Positions 35,306 to 44,647 are shown, counted from the stretch's first letter. The stretch is 64,000 nucleotides of DNA from Paenibacillus polysaccharolyticus (GCF_900102085.1 NZ_FMVM01000003.1:348154-412153), one strand, 5' to 3'. Numbers and translations are program-made. The notes: generated from the letters alone by a model not told the origin.

Positions 35306-36026
35306 TCTGATTCTCCTTGGTTCCAATATGCAGTGCCGCGATGCCTCCGGTTAGAGGGTAGGCCTGCACCTGTTGCAATCCAGTTTCAACAAAAATGTCT
35401 GCCAGTTCCTTTCTACCCGGGAAAAGCGCCAGAGAGTCCGGCAGCCATTTATACTGCTCATAACGTTTGGCAAACAGTTTCGCCATATTTGGCAGCATAT
35501 GCTCAAAATAAAAATAATAAATGCCTTTAAACGGCTGCCACGTCGGTTTGGACAATTCCAGACAAACCACCATACCGCCGGGTTTTACAACACGTTTCAT
35601 TTCAGACAAAACCTGTCTTAGATCAGGCACGTTACGTAAACCGAATCCAATCGTAACATAATCGAACGTATTGTCTTCAAAGGGCAAAGACATGGCGTTC
35701 CCTTGAACGAGCGTAATCTGTTTTGAACGGTTCACCGCATCAATTTTCGTCTGGCCCACTTCCAGCATGTTGCTACTGAAATCCAGCCCGTGCATGTGCC
35801 CCGTTTCACTTGCCTGTGCCATAGCGAGCGTCCAGTCGCATGTGCCGCAACACAAATCCAGTCCCGTATCTCCCTTGGACATATTCATCTTCTTCATCGT
35901 GAATTTACGCCAAGCTTTATGCCTGCGGAAACTCAGAATATCATTCATGACGTCATACTTGCCGGCTATACTCTGAAAAACCGAATGGACAAATTCTTCT
36001 TTCGGTTTGGTCTCTCCGCTACCCAT
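35298..36026 (-). CDS. menG: Demethylmenaquinone methyltransferase
   Basis: SAM-dependent C-methylation of demethylmenaquinone, last step of menaquinone synthesis. The 242 residues have the SAM motif GLDLCCGTCDW near 55, GLDFSSNML and NTFDYVTIGFGLRNVPD (UbiE/MenG signatures). It lies 15 bp after hepS and overlaps ubiA by 8 bases. Confidence 0.95.
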   Translation of the reverse strand: MGSGETKPKEEFVHSVFQSIAGKYDVMNDILSFRRHKAWRKFTMKKMNMSKGDTGLDLCCGTCDWTLAMAQASETGHMHGLDFSSNMLEVGQTKIDAVNRSKQITLVQGNAMSLPFEDNTFDYVTIGFGLRNVPDLRQVLSEMKRVVKPGGMVVCLELSKPTWQPFKGIYYFYFEHMLPNMAKLFAKRYEQYKWLPDSLALFPGRKELADIFVETGLQQVQAYPLTGGIAALHIGTKENQNV

Positions 36027-36041
36027 TCGTCTGTCTCCCCC

Positions 36042-36905
36042 TCAATCTTCCCTTACTGCCGCATGTGAAGGCTGCACATAGGACAGGTAAGGCTCAAGAA
36101 TTGCCTCGAACTCATGCATATCTTGAAGACCTTCCTCATCTTGCAGCAAAAGCTGAATGCGGTGTGTGCACTCGCGAAGCTTGTCCAGCAACACCTCGCT
36201 TATGCTGTGTTTCAGCACCATAGAGCTCCACATACGTGGTTCGAGCTCCATTTGAGTCAAATGACCGCGTTCCTCGTCATTCCCGTTCTCGTACACATAC
36301 CAGAACGCATAGCTATGAAGCATACGCTTCTCGTCACGCATCCGATCCATCTCTTCTATGATGGTTTCGCAAGTGCTGAACTCCATCAGCAAGCTGTTCC
36401 ATAACGGCTTATCCTCAACAGGCATCATGTCTGTAAATGAAAGAAACAGCTGCATTCTCAGCTGTACCGTTTCACGCAAATATTCATCAGCCGAAACGAG
36501 AAGTTTTTTCATCCGTTCATACAGCGTCATCTTACGTGCGTTTACTTCGGAAACAGCACCGCTAAGCTTACCGATCATTTCTATTTTGCCTGCATGAGCA
36601 AGCAACTGATAGAAACGGCTACTCAGATAATCTCCAGCGAGAACATTTAATTGGCGTGAACGCATCTCCTGTTCTCCCCGATCACCGGAAATCGTATCGA
36701 TTCGATCATGCGTATCCATAGCCAACTGAACGAGCGAGGTCGCAAGAGCGTAAAGTTCCTGATGACCCTTTTCGTCTGTTCGGCCCACAAATACCTGTAA
36801 CAGACGCGCCCGGCTATCCGGAAATGACGGGATTTCCGTATATTGTCGAATCATGTCGTAATCCGTATATTTCTTTGCAAGTTGGGGTACACGATATGAA
36901 ATCAT
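36042..36905 (-). CDS. hepS: Heptaprenyl diphosphate synthase component 1
   Basis: Non-catalytic but essential partner of HepT. The 287 residues are mostly alpha-helical with low motif content, as the family is; LNVLAGDYLSSRFYQLLAH is the recognisable core. GGAGG lies 6 nt before the ATG at 36905. The position ahead of menG and downstream of mtrB matches B. subtilis (gerCA). Confidence 0.9.
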   Translation of the reverse strand: MISYRVPQLAKKYTDYDMIRQYTEIPSFPDSRARLLQVFVGRTDEKGHQELYALATSLVQLAMDTHDRIDTISGDRGEQEMRSRQLNVLAGDYLSSRFYQLLAHAGKIEMIGKLSGAVSEVNARKMTLYERMKKLLVSADEYLRETVQLRMQLFLSFTDMMPVEDKPLWNSLLMEFSTCETIIEEMDRMRDEKRMLHSYAFWYVYENGNDEERGHLTQMELEPRMWSSMVLKHSISEVLLDKLRECTHRIQLLLQDEEGLQDMHEFEAILEPYLSYVQPSHAAVRED

Positions 36906-37012
36906 TCTCATCCTCCGAGGCTTTGCTTTGTCAAACCATTTCTGCACTACAATCTTATATATTATAGCATATGTTTATTCGGCACGCACTGAATCCTGCT
37001 ATTTGATTACCC

Positions 37013-37558
37013 CTAACTGGTCATTTCGAACTGCTTCTTCCACAGTTCCGTCTGCATCAGATTGAACCAGTCTTTTAAATCCTCCGAAAATGCCGCGCTT
37101 TTCCACGTGCGAAGCATGTCAATGGCATACATAGGCCATTCTCCTCGCCTGATATCTGCCGCAAGTAGCAGATGACGTCTATGCACCCATTCATCCTCGG
37201 CCATGACGCGAAGGAGCACCTGCTCCACGTTGTCTACACTGCGAAAACTCAGATCCACGACTGCCGCCATATTTTCATAAATTTCAGTATAACTCGTATC
37301 CGTTCCTTTTACTTTGAGGTCGAGTGTCAAAATAGACTGTTTCCACTCCACTCTAGCAATCGGCGTAGACATATGAAGTGAACTCAGTACATCAACCAGA
37401 TTATCATTGGTCAACTGGATCGTTTGATGAGAAGCGGTTACAGGCTCTGACCGGTCCCCGCCCCATGTACGTGTATGTAAGCTTTGAAAAACCACGAGCA
37501 CGATGACTGCCGCAATCGTTGACAGCATGGACGCAGTCACAATCATTCCCGGTTTCAT
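37013..37558 (-). CDS. Membrane-anchored hypothetical protein, 181 aa
   Basis: I do not recognise the family. It has an N-terminal hydrophobic anchor (residues 6-26) and a ~150-residue probably extracellular part rich in charged residues. GGGAGGCG precedes the ATG. It is inserted between mtrB and hepS, with a terminator upstream separating it from mtrB. Codon use looks like its neighbours. Confidence 0.75.
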   Translation of the reverse strand: MKPGMIVTASMLSTIAAVIVLVVFQSLHTRTWGGDRSEPVTASHQTIQLTNDNLVDVLSSLHMSTPIARVEWKQSILTLDLKVKGTDTSYTEIYENMAAVVDLSFRSVDNVEQVLLRVMAEDEWVHRRHLLLAADIRRGEWPMYAIDMLRTWKSAAFSEDLKDWFNLMQTELWKKQFEMTS

Positions 37559-37625
37559 AAGCGCCTCCCTGCCTTTACCTGTTAGTGTAGTCTGTCCGGT
37601 AAAGGCTCATACCTCATTGTACAAT

Positions 37626-37650
37626 CAAAAAAAGCAGGCTATGCCTGCAA
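37626..37650 (-). terminator. Terminator of mtrB
   Basis: On the minus strand GCAGGC-ata-GCCTGC is followed by T7. Confidence 0.88.
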
Positions 37651-37703
37651 TTTTCATCTAACCCATTCAACCTTTTAATGTACCTAGTCAAACTCTTTCA
37701 TCA

Positions 37704-37925
37704 CTATTCCGATTCAATCTCTCCATGCTTCGTAATCAGCGTAGCTTTTCCCCGGATTTTAATGGCTGAAGTATGTGTTGTAAATTGGGCAATCATCACT
37801 TCGCCTTTGTCCAGCTTCTCCGTGTGGTGAAATCGTGTGTCCTGCCCCCGGGTCAAGCCAATCACCTGTACACCGTTTTCTTCTGCTTTAATTACGATAA
37901 AGTCATTGCCCGTAGAGTGATCCAT
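37704..37925 (-). CDS. mtrB: TRAP, trp RNA-binding attenuation protein
   Basis: Tryptophan-activated RNA-binding protein that forms an 11-subunit ring and wraps (G/U)AG repeats. The 73 residues include [20 protein letters not shown], then KFHH-equivalent [13 protein letters not shown] and [17 protein letters not shown], the TRAP core with the tryptophan-binding threonines and basic KxRGKA. AAGGGG lies 9 nt before the ATG at 37925. folE (mtrA), its partner in B. subtilis, is absent. Its target is in this window at 28176-28231. Confidence 0.97.
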   Translation of the reverse strand: MDHSTGNDFIVIKAEENGVQVIGLTRGQDTRFHHTEKLDKGEVMIAQFTTHTSAIKIRGKATLITKHGEIESE

Positions 37926-37959
37926 CCCGCACGTCCCCTTTTCTGATTTCATAGCGTTA

Positions 37960-37988
37960 ATGATGATCAAGATTGTTTCATTTGTCAA
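37960..37988 (-). promoter_or_regulatory. Likely promoter of mtrB
   Basis: TTGACA (37983-37988), 17-bp spacer, CATCAT (37960-37965). The -35 is perfect and the -10 is weak. Confidence 0.5.
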
Positions 37989-38069
37989 CAAGTCCTGGAG
38001 GGAATATACCGCAAGAAACCATAATTCCCGGGTCATACTATAACGATCAGCCAGGAAAGGAGAGTTTGC

Positions 38070-38222
38070 ATGAAGTACACCCCCGCTGTGCTCAAGGATG
38101 AGCATGTACACCAGTTACAGGAGATTGAGCATCATCTATCTGCCGTTACGGGCAAAGATCTGATTCTAATCGCTTACAGTGAGCAACCGGAACTTTCGGA
38201 AAAAAGTAAAGAGGTTGAGTAA
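38070..38222 (+). CDS. Unrecognised 50-aa protein, divergent from mtrB
   Basis: Plus-strand gene among minus-strand neighbours. AAAGGAG lies 7 nt before the ATG. The product starts [20 protein letters not shown] and continues through [18 protein letters not shown] to an acidic end. It is soluble, has no cysteine, and is followed by a good terminator. CATACTATA at 38034-38042 resembles a mother-cell (SigE/SigK) -10 box, without a clear -35, so sporulation expression is possible. Function unknown. Confidence 0.7.
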   Translation: MKYTPAVLKDEHVHQLQEIEHHLSAVTGKDLILIAYSEQPELSEKSKEVE

Positions 38223-38254
38223 CAGATTACGAAAATTTCCTGTTTACAGGCAAA

Positions 38255-38290
38255 AGAAAAGGCCGTGAACAAGTCACGGTCTTTTTTCGT
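38255..38290. terminator. Bidirectional terminator between the 50-aa gene and hbs
   Basis: GGCCGTGA (38261-38268) pairs with TCACGGTC (38274-38281). T6 follows on the plus strand and a T-rich tract on the minus strand. Confidence 0.88.
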
Positions 38291-38314
38291 TGACATATGG
38301 AATATGTAGAAATC

Positions 38315-38587
38315 TTATTTAATTCCGTCTTTGAGCGCTTTACCTGGTTTGAACGCAGGAATTTTGCTCGCAGGAATTTCGATTTCTTCACCTGTTTGCG
38401 GGTTGCGTCCTTTACGTGCAGAGCGCTCGCGAACTTCGAAGTTCCCAAAACCAACCAATTGTACTTTGTCTCCGTTTTGAAGAGCCTCAGAGATCGCTTC
38501 GAATACGGCATCAACCGCTTTCGTTACATCCTTTTTGGACAATTCAGTAGCCTCGGATACGTGTGTAATCAAGTCTGATTTGTTCAT
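38315..38587 (-). CDS. hbs: DNA-binding protein HU
   Basis: Histone-like nucleoid protein of 90 residues: [42 protein letters not shown], and the DNA-clasping arm with [24 protein letters not shown] lies 8 nt before the ATG at 38587. The open frame extends to 38698 but that part is leader. Near mtrB as in B. subtilis. Confidence 0.97.
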   Translation of the reverse strand: MNKSDLITHVSEATELSKKDVTKAVDAVFEAISEALQNGDKVQLVGFGNFEVRERSARKGRNPQTGEEIEIPASKIPAFKPGKALKDGIK

Positions 38588-38638
38588 TTGTTTTTCACCT
38601 CCTGAATCAATGTCCTGAATGTTATACTGTGTTTCCGT

Positions 38639-38667
38639 TTTATAAGGAAATATACGTTCATTCACAA
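38639..38667 (-). promoter_or_regulatory. Likely promoter of hbs
   Basis: TTGTGA (38662-38667), 17-bp spacer, TATAAA (38639-38644), ~50 bp before the start codon. Confidence 0.5.
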
Positions 38668-38803
38668 AAAAACGTTGACCATTTTGAGCGATGAACATTC
38701 ATCTCCGCCTGCGGCCCACAGTCATTTCTGGTAAAAGCCGCCTGAAACCTCGCGTGTTTCTGACGCCGAACAAATTTTATACTAATACAGACAGCACACA
38801 ATT

Positions 38804-39790
38804 TCAAGTGCGGCTACGGTTTAAAACGTAAAATGTAACTGCCAGAGCCAGCACAAGCACTCCGCCTTTGACAATATCATGTGTAAAATACTGGACATTC
38901 ATCATCGTCAATCCATTGACCAGGACACCAATCAGAACGGAACCGATAAAGGTTCCGATTACATTCGGCTTCCCGGCGCCAAAAACAGAAAAACCAACAA
39001 ATACAGCAGCTACGGATTCCATTAACAATGGAGATCCGGCATCAATCTGTCCCGATCCCACTTTGGACGCATAGATGATTCCTCCAATAGCCGCGAAGAT
39101 TCCAGCTGCCACATAAGCAAGTGTTCGAACCTTTTTCACCTTGATCCCAGAGAGCCTTGCCGCCTCCTCATTTCCGCCTGTGATATACATTTGCCTACCA
39201 TATTTGGTGTATGTCAAAAAGATATGAACACCGATTACAGCAATAAGCAGCAGGATAACAGAAATCGGCATCCCCAGCCATTTCCCTTGCCCAATCAACA
39301 GAAACGTCGGGTCCATCTCTCCAGCAGCCTTACTTCCATCCGGGAACTGCATATGGTTGTATATTGTATATCCCTGCGCATAGGTTTTGTGGATACCTCC
39401 GATGATGTACATTGTCGCAAGCGTTGCAAGCAGATCCGGAATACGCAGTTTTACAATCAACAGCGCGTTCAGCAGACCAATGATAGCCCCGATAACGAGA
39501 GGTACGATAATAACGACAGCAAGAGGCTGTTGATACCAGATCATTAATGACGCAGTAACAACGGTTGTCAGCGAGACGGTCGCTCCCACAGAGAGATCAA
39601 ATCCATCTACAATGAGAGATAATGTTACACCAATCGCCACAAAGGTTACGATCGAGATCGAACCCAAAATATCCGTCAAATTGCTATACGTGAAGAAATA
39701 GGGCAGTTTTATGCCGAAAAAAGCAATAACGCCTATAATGACTATAATCGCCCCATAACGGAACGCAAAATCGAGTGATTTATCCTTCAT
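38804..39790 (-). CDS. Sugar ABC transporter permease (RbsC/BPD_transp_2 type)
   Basis: Inner-membrane permease of 328 residues with eight to ten hydrophobic segments. It has the family loop GFDLSVGATVSLTTVV near 62 and ITGGNEEAARLSGI (the coupling region contacting the ATPase). It overlaps the ATPase gene by four bases. Substrate not determinable; ribose, galactose or a nucleoside-like sugar are typical of this class. Confidence 0.92.
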   Translation of the reverse strand: MKDKSLDFAFRYGAIIVIIGVIAFFGIKLPYFFTYSNLTDILGSISIVTFVAIGVTLSLIVDGFDLSVGATVSLTTVVTASLMIWYQQPLAVVIIVPLVIGAIIGLLNALLIVKLRIPDLLATLATMYIIGGIHKTYAQGYTIYNHMQFPDGSKAAGEMDPTFLLIGQGKWLGMPISVILLLIAVIGVHIFLTYTKYGRQMYITGGNEEAARLSGIKVKKVRTLAYVAAGIFAAIGGIIYASKVGSGQIDAGSPLLMESVAAVFVGFSVFGAGKPNVIGTFIGSVLIGVLVNGLTMMNVQYFTHDIVKGGVLVLALAVTFYVLNRSRT

Positions 39791-41304
39791 GCTTCCACCT
39801 CTTGTCCACCGCTTGCATAGTAAAGCAGCTGTTCTTGGTTCGTCTCGCCACGCTGGAACTCTTTTACGATAACCCCTTCACACATGACCGCTATCCGGTC
39901 TCCGATCCCCATTCCTTCATCCAATTCACAAGTGAAATAGATCACCGCTTTACCAGCCAACGCCAATTCATTGATAATGCGGAAAATGTCACTTTTCGCC
40001 CCGATATCCACACCTTTTGTTGGTTCGTCAAAAATAAATACATCTGCATCCGTACGCAACCATTTTCCTATGGCTACCTTTTGCTGATTACCGCCACTTA
40101 AATACTTCACTTCTTGTTTCACGGAAGAAGTCTTGATGCCGAGTTGTTCCACTAGTGAATCTGCATGATGACGCTCACGTTTCCGGTTAACAAAGCCCAG
40201 TCGACTAAGCTTGGAAAGCAAGGGCAGGCTCAGATTACGTTCCACATTCTCCTGAATAAGAATGCCTTGTTTACGTCGTTCCTCCGGAACAGATACAATG
40301 CCTAGAGCCGCTGCATCCGCGGGTTGAGACAGACGGATATTCCGTCCGAGTAATCTTATCTCACCTGCCTGCAATCGATCAGCACCAATCAGCAGACGAG
40401 AGCATTCCGTTTTCCCAGCACCCACGAGCCCAACCACAGCCAGCACTTCTCCGCGGCGAACCTCAAGGTCAACCCCTTTCACCTTCAACCCCCGCCGAAG
40501 ACCTCGGGCTTGCAGCAGCAGCTCTCCCACAGGTGCTTCGGTCTTGGGAAACTCTTCTTCGAACGGTTTACCTAACATTTGCGTAACCAGATCGTTGATC
40601 GTCAGTCCATTAGTTTCACCGGTAAACACATGACGACCGTCCCTCATCACAGTAACCCGGTCACAGTGAGTCGTTACTTCGGCAAGACGATGAGTGATGA
40701 AAATGCAGGCTACCCCGCGTTCCTTCAGCAGGTGTACAATGCGAAAGAAGGCATCTGTCTCCTCTTGACTCAGAGGTGCAGTTGGCTCGTCGAAAATAAT
40801 AACCTTGGCATCCTGAATCAGGATACGCGCAAGCAAAATCATCTGTTTCTCGGCCAGGGTCAGCTCGGCCACTTTACGGTGAATCGAGATATGATCTGCC
40901 CCGAGCTGTTTCAATGCTTCCTTGGCACGTTGTTGCAGCGTTCTTGGACTTTTCCACCATCCTCCAGCCGATGATGCCAACTGATCTAGCATAATATTCT
41001 CGGAAGCCGTCAGCTGCGGCACAAGTGCAGCATCCACTTCCTGATATACACAGTGAATTCCACTTGCCTTGGCTTCTCTCGGAGAATGGAGGCCCAGTTT
41101 ATAGCCATTTAGACGAATCGTTCCCTCATCCAGTTGGTACGCGCCTGACAGTATTTTCATCAACGTACTTTTGCCCGCCCCGTTCGCTCCAAGAAGGGCA
41201 TGGATCTCTCCACCTTTTACAGAAAAATGTACGTCCCTCAGCGCAGGTATGCCTGAAAAATGCTTATGGATATGCTCCATATCCAGTGATATCGGGTCCT
41301 TCAT
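39787..41304 (-). CDS. Sugar ABC transporter ATP-binding protein, two NBDs
   Basis: RbsA/MglA-type fusion of two nucleotide-binding domains, 505 residues. The first NBD has Walker A GANGAGKST near 37 and IIFDEPTAPLSQEE. The second has GLVGAGKTECSRLL, LSGGNQQK and FIFDEPTKGVD. In this class the first NBD is the regular ATPase. The gene lies downstream of the binding-protein gene across a terminator, so it is made in lower amounts. Confidence 0.94.
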   Translation of the reverse strand: MKDPISLDMEHIHKHFSGIPALRDVHFSVKGGEIHALLGANGAGKSTLMKILSGAYQLDEGTIRLNGYKLGLHSPREAKASGIHCVYQEVDAALVPQLTASENIMLDQLASSAGGWWKSPRTLQQRAKEALKQLGADHISIHRKVAELTLAEKQMILLARILIQDAKVIIFDEPTAPLSQEETDAFFRIVHLLKERGVACIFITHRLAEVTTHCDRVTVMRDGRHVFTGETNGLTINDLVTQMLGKPFEEEFPKTEAPVGELLLQARGLRRGLKVKGVDLEVRRGEVLAVVGLVGAGKTECSRLLIGADRLQAGEIRLLGRNIRLSQPADAAALGIVSVPEERRKQGILIQENVERNLSLPLLSKLSRLGFVNRKRERHHADSLVEQLGIKTSSVKQEVKYLSGGNQQKVAIGKWLRTDADVFIFDEPTKGVDIGAKSDIFRIINELALAGKAVIYFTCELDEGMGIGDRIAVMCEGVIVKEFQRGETNQEQLLYYASGGQEVEA

Positions 41305-41343
41305 GATGTTGCCTCCAATCAGCTGTATCGCCTGTCATCGCCT

Positions 41344-41372
41344 GAAAAAAAGCGCGCCTCGCGGCGCGCTTC
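41344..41372 (-). terminator. Terminator between binding protein and ATPase genes
   Basis: On the minus strand AGCGCGCC-gcga-GGCGCGCT (41351-41370) runs into T7. Partial read-through would favour the binding protein over the membrane complex. Confidence 0.9.
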
Positions 41373-41381
41373 TCTCGCTGC

Positions 41382-42479
41382 TTACTTCGCAGTGATCCCG
41401 TACTCGCTCATCCAGTCCTTGATCCCTTGAATACTGCCTCCCCAGCCTTTTACGTACTCAGACAGCTCAGATGTGGAGATTTGTTTATCAGGCAAAGCCT
41501 CGCGTTGTACGTACACCGGATTAAGAACAACCGCATCTTCAGTTTGGTCCCCATGCAACTTCTGGTATGCATATCGAACTTGTACACGTCCAATGTCTGT
41601 TGGATCTACAGCAGCGGAAGCAACCCAAGGATTTTTCGGGTCCTGAATCATTTGCAGATCTTCGTCACTCATGTCAATTCCATACACCTTAATCTCATCA
41701 CGCCCAGCTTGCTGAATCGCACGCGCCGCACCTTTCGCAAACTCGTCCCACGCGGCCCAAACCGCTGTAATTTCACCTTTTGGATATTGTTTCAGGATGG
41801 CCTCCATTTTGGCTTGCGTATCCAGCGCGGGGTTCTGTGCAGAACCAAATGTCGCAATTTCTTTGATTTCTGGATTAGCCTTCAGGAATGCTCCGTAAGC
41901 AATCTGGCGACGTTCCATTGGAGCAAAACCGGCCACCCAGACTTTCACGATGTTACCTTTACCATTAATATCCTTTTTCATCTGTTCCAGTGTTAGTTCA
42001 GCCATCTTCTGGTCATCTTGTGACAACACCGTAGCGCCCGGCACACTGATCGCTGCATCAAATACAACGACTGGAATCTTTTGCTCAACCGCTTTTTTCA
42101 CCCCTGGTTCCAGGAGCGAGTCCCCGTGGTCTGTCAAAATGACATCAAATTTTTGGTTGATTGCACTGTCAAGCAACGATACCATTTTGGCTTTATCATT
42201 ATCTGCAACAAAGGTGGTGAGTTCACCGCCGAATTTGGCGATTTCCTCTTTCACTCCTTGTACATACTGCTGTGAAAATGTCCCTGTATTAAATTCCATA
42301 ATTAGCGCAACCCGTTTACCGCTTAAAGGTCCTGTAACGGCTTCCGTCTTCGGTGTTTCACCTGCTGATCCTGATGCAGAAGAGGCCGCTGGTTCTTTTT
42401 TAATTCCGCAAGCTGACAACGCCAGTACCAATACGAGTAAAACGCTTAACCCAACCCATTTGAAATTTCTTTTCTTCAT
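41382..42479 (-). CDS. Sugar ABC transporter substrate-binding lipoprotein
   Basis: Peripla_BP_4 type (ribose-binding-like) lipoprotein of 365 residues. The signal peptide ends in the lipobox LSAC with Cys24. The core includes VALIMEFNTGTFSQQYVQG, ILTDHGDS, and ITAVWAAWDEFAKGAARAI. I chose the ATG at 42479 with GGGGGAG 6 nt upstream. First gene of the transport operon; the ligand cannot be told. Confidence 0.92.
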   Translation of the reverse strand: MKKRNFKWVGLSVLLVLVLALSACGIKKEPAASSASGSAGETPKTEAVTGPLSGKRVALIMEFNTGTFSQQYVQGVKEEIAKFGGELTTFVADNDKAKMVSLLDSAINQKFDVILTDHGDSLLEPGVKKAVEQKIPVVVFDAAISVPGATVLSQDDQKMAELTLEQMKKDINGKGNIVKVWVAGFAPMERRQIAYGAFLKANPEIKEIATFGSAQNPALDTQAKMEAILKQYPKGEITAVWAAWDEFAKGAARAIQQAGRDEIKVYGIDMSDEDLQMIQDPKNPWVASAAVDPTDIGRVQVRYAYQKLHGDQTEDAVVLNPVYVQREALPDKQISTSELSEYVKGWGGSIQGIKDWMSEYGITAK

Positions 42480-42504
42480 CTCGTTCTCCCCCTGTTTCGC
42501 TCGC

Positions 42505-42520
42505 TGTGACTTCAATCACA
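42505..42520. promoter_or_regulatory. TGTGA-N6-TCACA palindrome ahead of the ABC operon
   Basis: TGTGACTTCAATCACA sits between the predicted transcript start and the Shine-Dalgarno. It is a perfect 5+5 palindrome of CRP/FNR or LacI-class shape. The position would suit a repressor. No regulator gene is adjacent. Confidence 0.5.
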
Positions 42521-42533
42521 ATAGTTGTTTATT

Positions 42534-42562
42534 AATATAACGATTAATACCTAGTATGTAAA
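42534..42562 (-). promoter_or_regulatory. SigA-type promoter of the sugar ABC operon
   Basis: TTTACA (42557-42562), 17-bp spacer, TATATT (42534-42539). Confidence 0.65.
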
Positions 42563-42655
42563 TAGGTTTTAGTGATTTAAAGCTGAAACTTACTACATTT
42601 TTCGAAAATAAATTATTTCCACATCCATTTCATCCATATTCAAGAAATAAACCCA

Positions 42656-42694
42656 AAGAAAAAGACCATGAGATCAAGCCTCACGGTCTTTTGA
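42656..42694 (-). terminator. Terminator of spoIVA
   Basis: AAAGACCGTGAG pairs with CTCATGGTCTTT on the minus strand with one G-U, followed by T5. Confidence 0.88.
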
Positions 42695-42698
42695 ACAA

Positions 42699-44177
42699 TT
42701 AAAGTATGATGGCGATCAATCCGCCTGATCCTTCGTTAATGATTCTACCCAGTGTCTCTTGCAGTTTATATCTTGCATTATCCGGCATCATCGCGATTTT
42801 ACCCTGAATGCCTTCACGCACAATGGAGTGTAAAGAGCGACCAAACATATCTGAATCCCATACCTTGATCGGATCATTCTCGAAATCCTGCATCAGATAT
42901 CTCACCAGTTCCTCGCTCTGTTTCTCCGTACCGATAATCGGTGCGAACTCCGACTCCACATCGACACGAATCATGTGGATGGACGGTGCAGTCGCTTTCA
43001 GGCGAACGCCGAATTTCGTGCCTTGACGAATCAGTTCCGGTTCATCCAGCGCCATCTCGGCAAGTGAAGGAGCAGCAATACCATAACCTGTTGTTTTGAC
43101 CATTTCGAGCGCCTCTGCGAAGCGGTCATATTCTCTCTTCGCATGGGAGAACTCCTGCATCAGTTGCAACAGATGATCCTTGCCCCTGATTTCAATCCCC
43201 ACAACTTCCACGAGAATCTGGTCATATAACTCATCCGGCGCGTAGAGATCTATCTCTGCTACACCTTGCCCCATATTCATACCACTAAGACCCGCACGGT
43301 CGATAAATTCATATTCCATGAATTGTGACACGACCCGATCCACGTCGCGCAACCTGCGAATATCTTTTACCGTATCCCGTACCGAATTCTCATAGTTGTT
43401 ACGAAGCCAGTGTGTGTCATTCAGCACCATAACCCAGCTCGGGAGGTTCACATTCACTTCATGCACAGGGAACTCATATAATACTTCACGGAGTACACCA
43501 GTGACATCATCTTCCGTCATCGTCGCAGCACTTAGCGTCATGACCGGAATATCGTACTTGGCAGCCAGCTCGCTCCGAAGTTGCAACGCTTCTTCACTAC
43601 GAGGCCGGGTGGAGTTGATGACCAGAACGAACGGTTTACCCACTTCTTTCAACTCTGCAATCACTCGTTCTTCTGATTCCACGTAAGAACTGCGAGCGAT
43701 TTCGGCAATGGTTCCGTCTGTTGTGACCACCACACCAAGTGTGGAGTGCTCCTGTATGACTTTTCGGGTACCAATCTCTGCTGCTTCCTGGAATGGAATC
43801 GGCTCCTCGAACCAAGGTGTGGAGATCATACGCGGACCATTTTCATCCTCGTATCCCTTTGCGCCTTCCACGGCGTAACCCACACAATCCACCAATCGTA
43901 CATTGACATCCAGTCCTTCAGCCACTTTGATCTGAACTGCATTATTCGGTACAAATTTGGGCTCGGTTGTCATGATCGTTTTACCTGCTGCACTTTGTGG
44001 AAGTTCATCCACTGCACGGGCGCGATCAGCCTCACTTGCGATGTTAGGCAATACGATCGTTTCCATGAATCGTTTAATAAATGTTGATTTCCCCGTCCGG
44101 ACTGCGCCGACAACCCCGAGATAAATATCCCCTCCGGTCCGCTCAGCTATGTCCTTAAAAATGTCCACTTTCTCCAA
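42699..44177 (-). CDS. spoIVA: Spore coat morphogenetic ATPase SpoIVA
   Basis: Polymerising ATPase that coats the forespore and anchors cortex and coat assembly. The 492 residues carry the Walker A GAVRTGKST near 24, LVDCVGY, and the conserved C-terminus INEGSGGLIAIIL. The start is TTG with AAGGAGGGG 6 nt upstream, giving the family's normal MEKVDIFKDIAERTGG. Expressed in the mother cell in B. subtilis; a SigE-like promoter is seen upstream. Confidence 0.98.
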   Translation of the reverse strand: MEKVDIFKDIAERTGGDIYLGVVGAVRTGKSTFIKRFMETIVLPNIASEADRARAVDELPQSAAGKTIMTTEPKFVPNNAVQIKVAEGLDVNVRLVDCVGYAVEGAKGYEDENGPRMISTPWFEEPIPFQEAAEIGTRKVIQEHSTLGVVVTTDGTIAEIARSSYVESEERVIAELKEVGKPFVLVINSTRPRSEEALQLRSELAAKYDIPVMTLSAATMTEDDVTGVLREVLYEFPVHEVNVNLPSWVMVLNDTHWLRNNYENSVRDTVKDIRRLRDVDRVVSQFMEYEFIDRAGLSGMNMGQGVAEIDLYAPDELYDQILVEVVGIEIRGKDHLLQLMQEFSHAKREYDRFAEALEMVKTTGYGIAAPSLAEMALDEPELIRQGTKFGVRLKATAPSIHMIRVDVESEFAPIIGTEKQSEELVRYLMQDFENDPIKVWDSDMFGRSLHSIVREGIQGKIAMMPDNARYKLQETLGRIINEGSGGLIAIIL

Positions 44178-44374
44178 TGAAATCCCCTCCTTAAATTACT
44201 CCGAAGGAAAAATGCTAAAGAGCATCCGCTTCGTTTTTTCAATCAGAAGACTGAAATCCCTGCAACGGTAGAGCCGCCTTTGTGAGTGCCCGGAAGTCGT
44301 CCGCCGCCGAACGTTGCATTCTGATGAAACCGGCGAGAGCGGCGTTAACTCGTACATGCAATTGGACTAGTATC

Positions 44375-44404
44375 ATCTTATGTACCTGTATGCGGCAATA
44401 TGAC
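44375..44404 (-). promoter_or_regulatory. SigE-like promoter of spoIVA
   Basis: GTCATATT (44397-44404), 14-bp spacer, CATAAGAT (44375-44382) fits the SigE pattern well. It lies ~200 bp before the start. The remainder of the gap 44178-44647 shows only the yphF terminator and no gene. Confidence 0.6.
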
Positions 44405-44547
44405 GTGTTTTTTTGTTTTTTTATCTCATGATGGTGACATGAAGAGCATCCTCCGATCCCGGACTGCGCGTCTTTATTTCAATCTACTTTATGAGAACCC
44501 CTCTCTGTTTATGACACCTCTCACATCTTGAACCCTATTCTTTTCAC

Positions 44548-44590
44548 AAAAAAAAGAGACACACCACGGAACGCGGCATATCTCTTTCGG
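44548..44590 (-). terminator. Terminator of yphF
   Basis: On the minus strand AAAGAGA...GCCGCG-ttcc-GTGG...TCTCTTT is followed by T-rich sequence. Confidence 0.8.
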
Positions 44591-44647
44591 GATTCTGTAG
44601 AGCCTTGAAATTGTACTTTTATTTAATAGTATATGTCTGTTCTTCAC

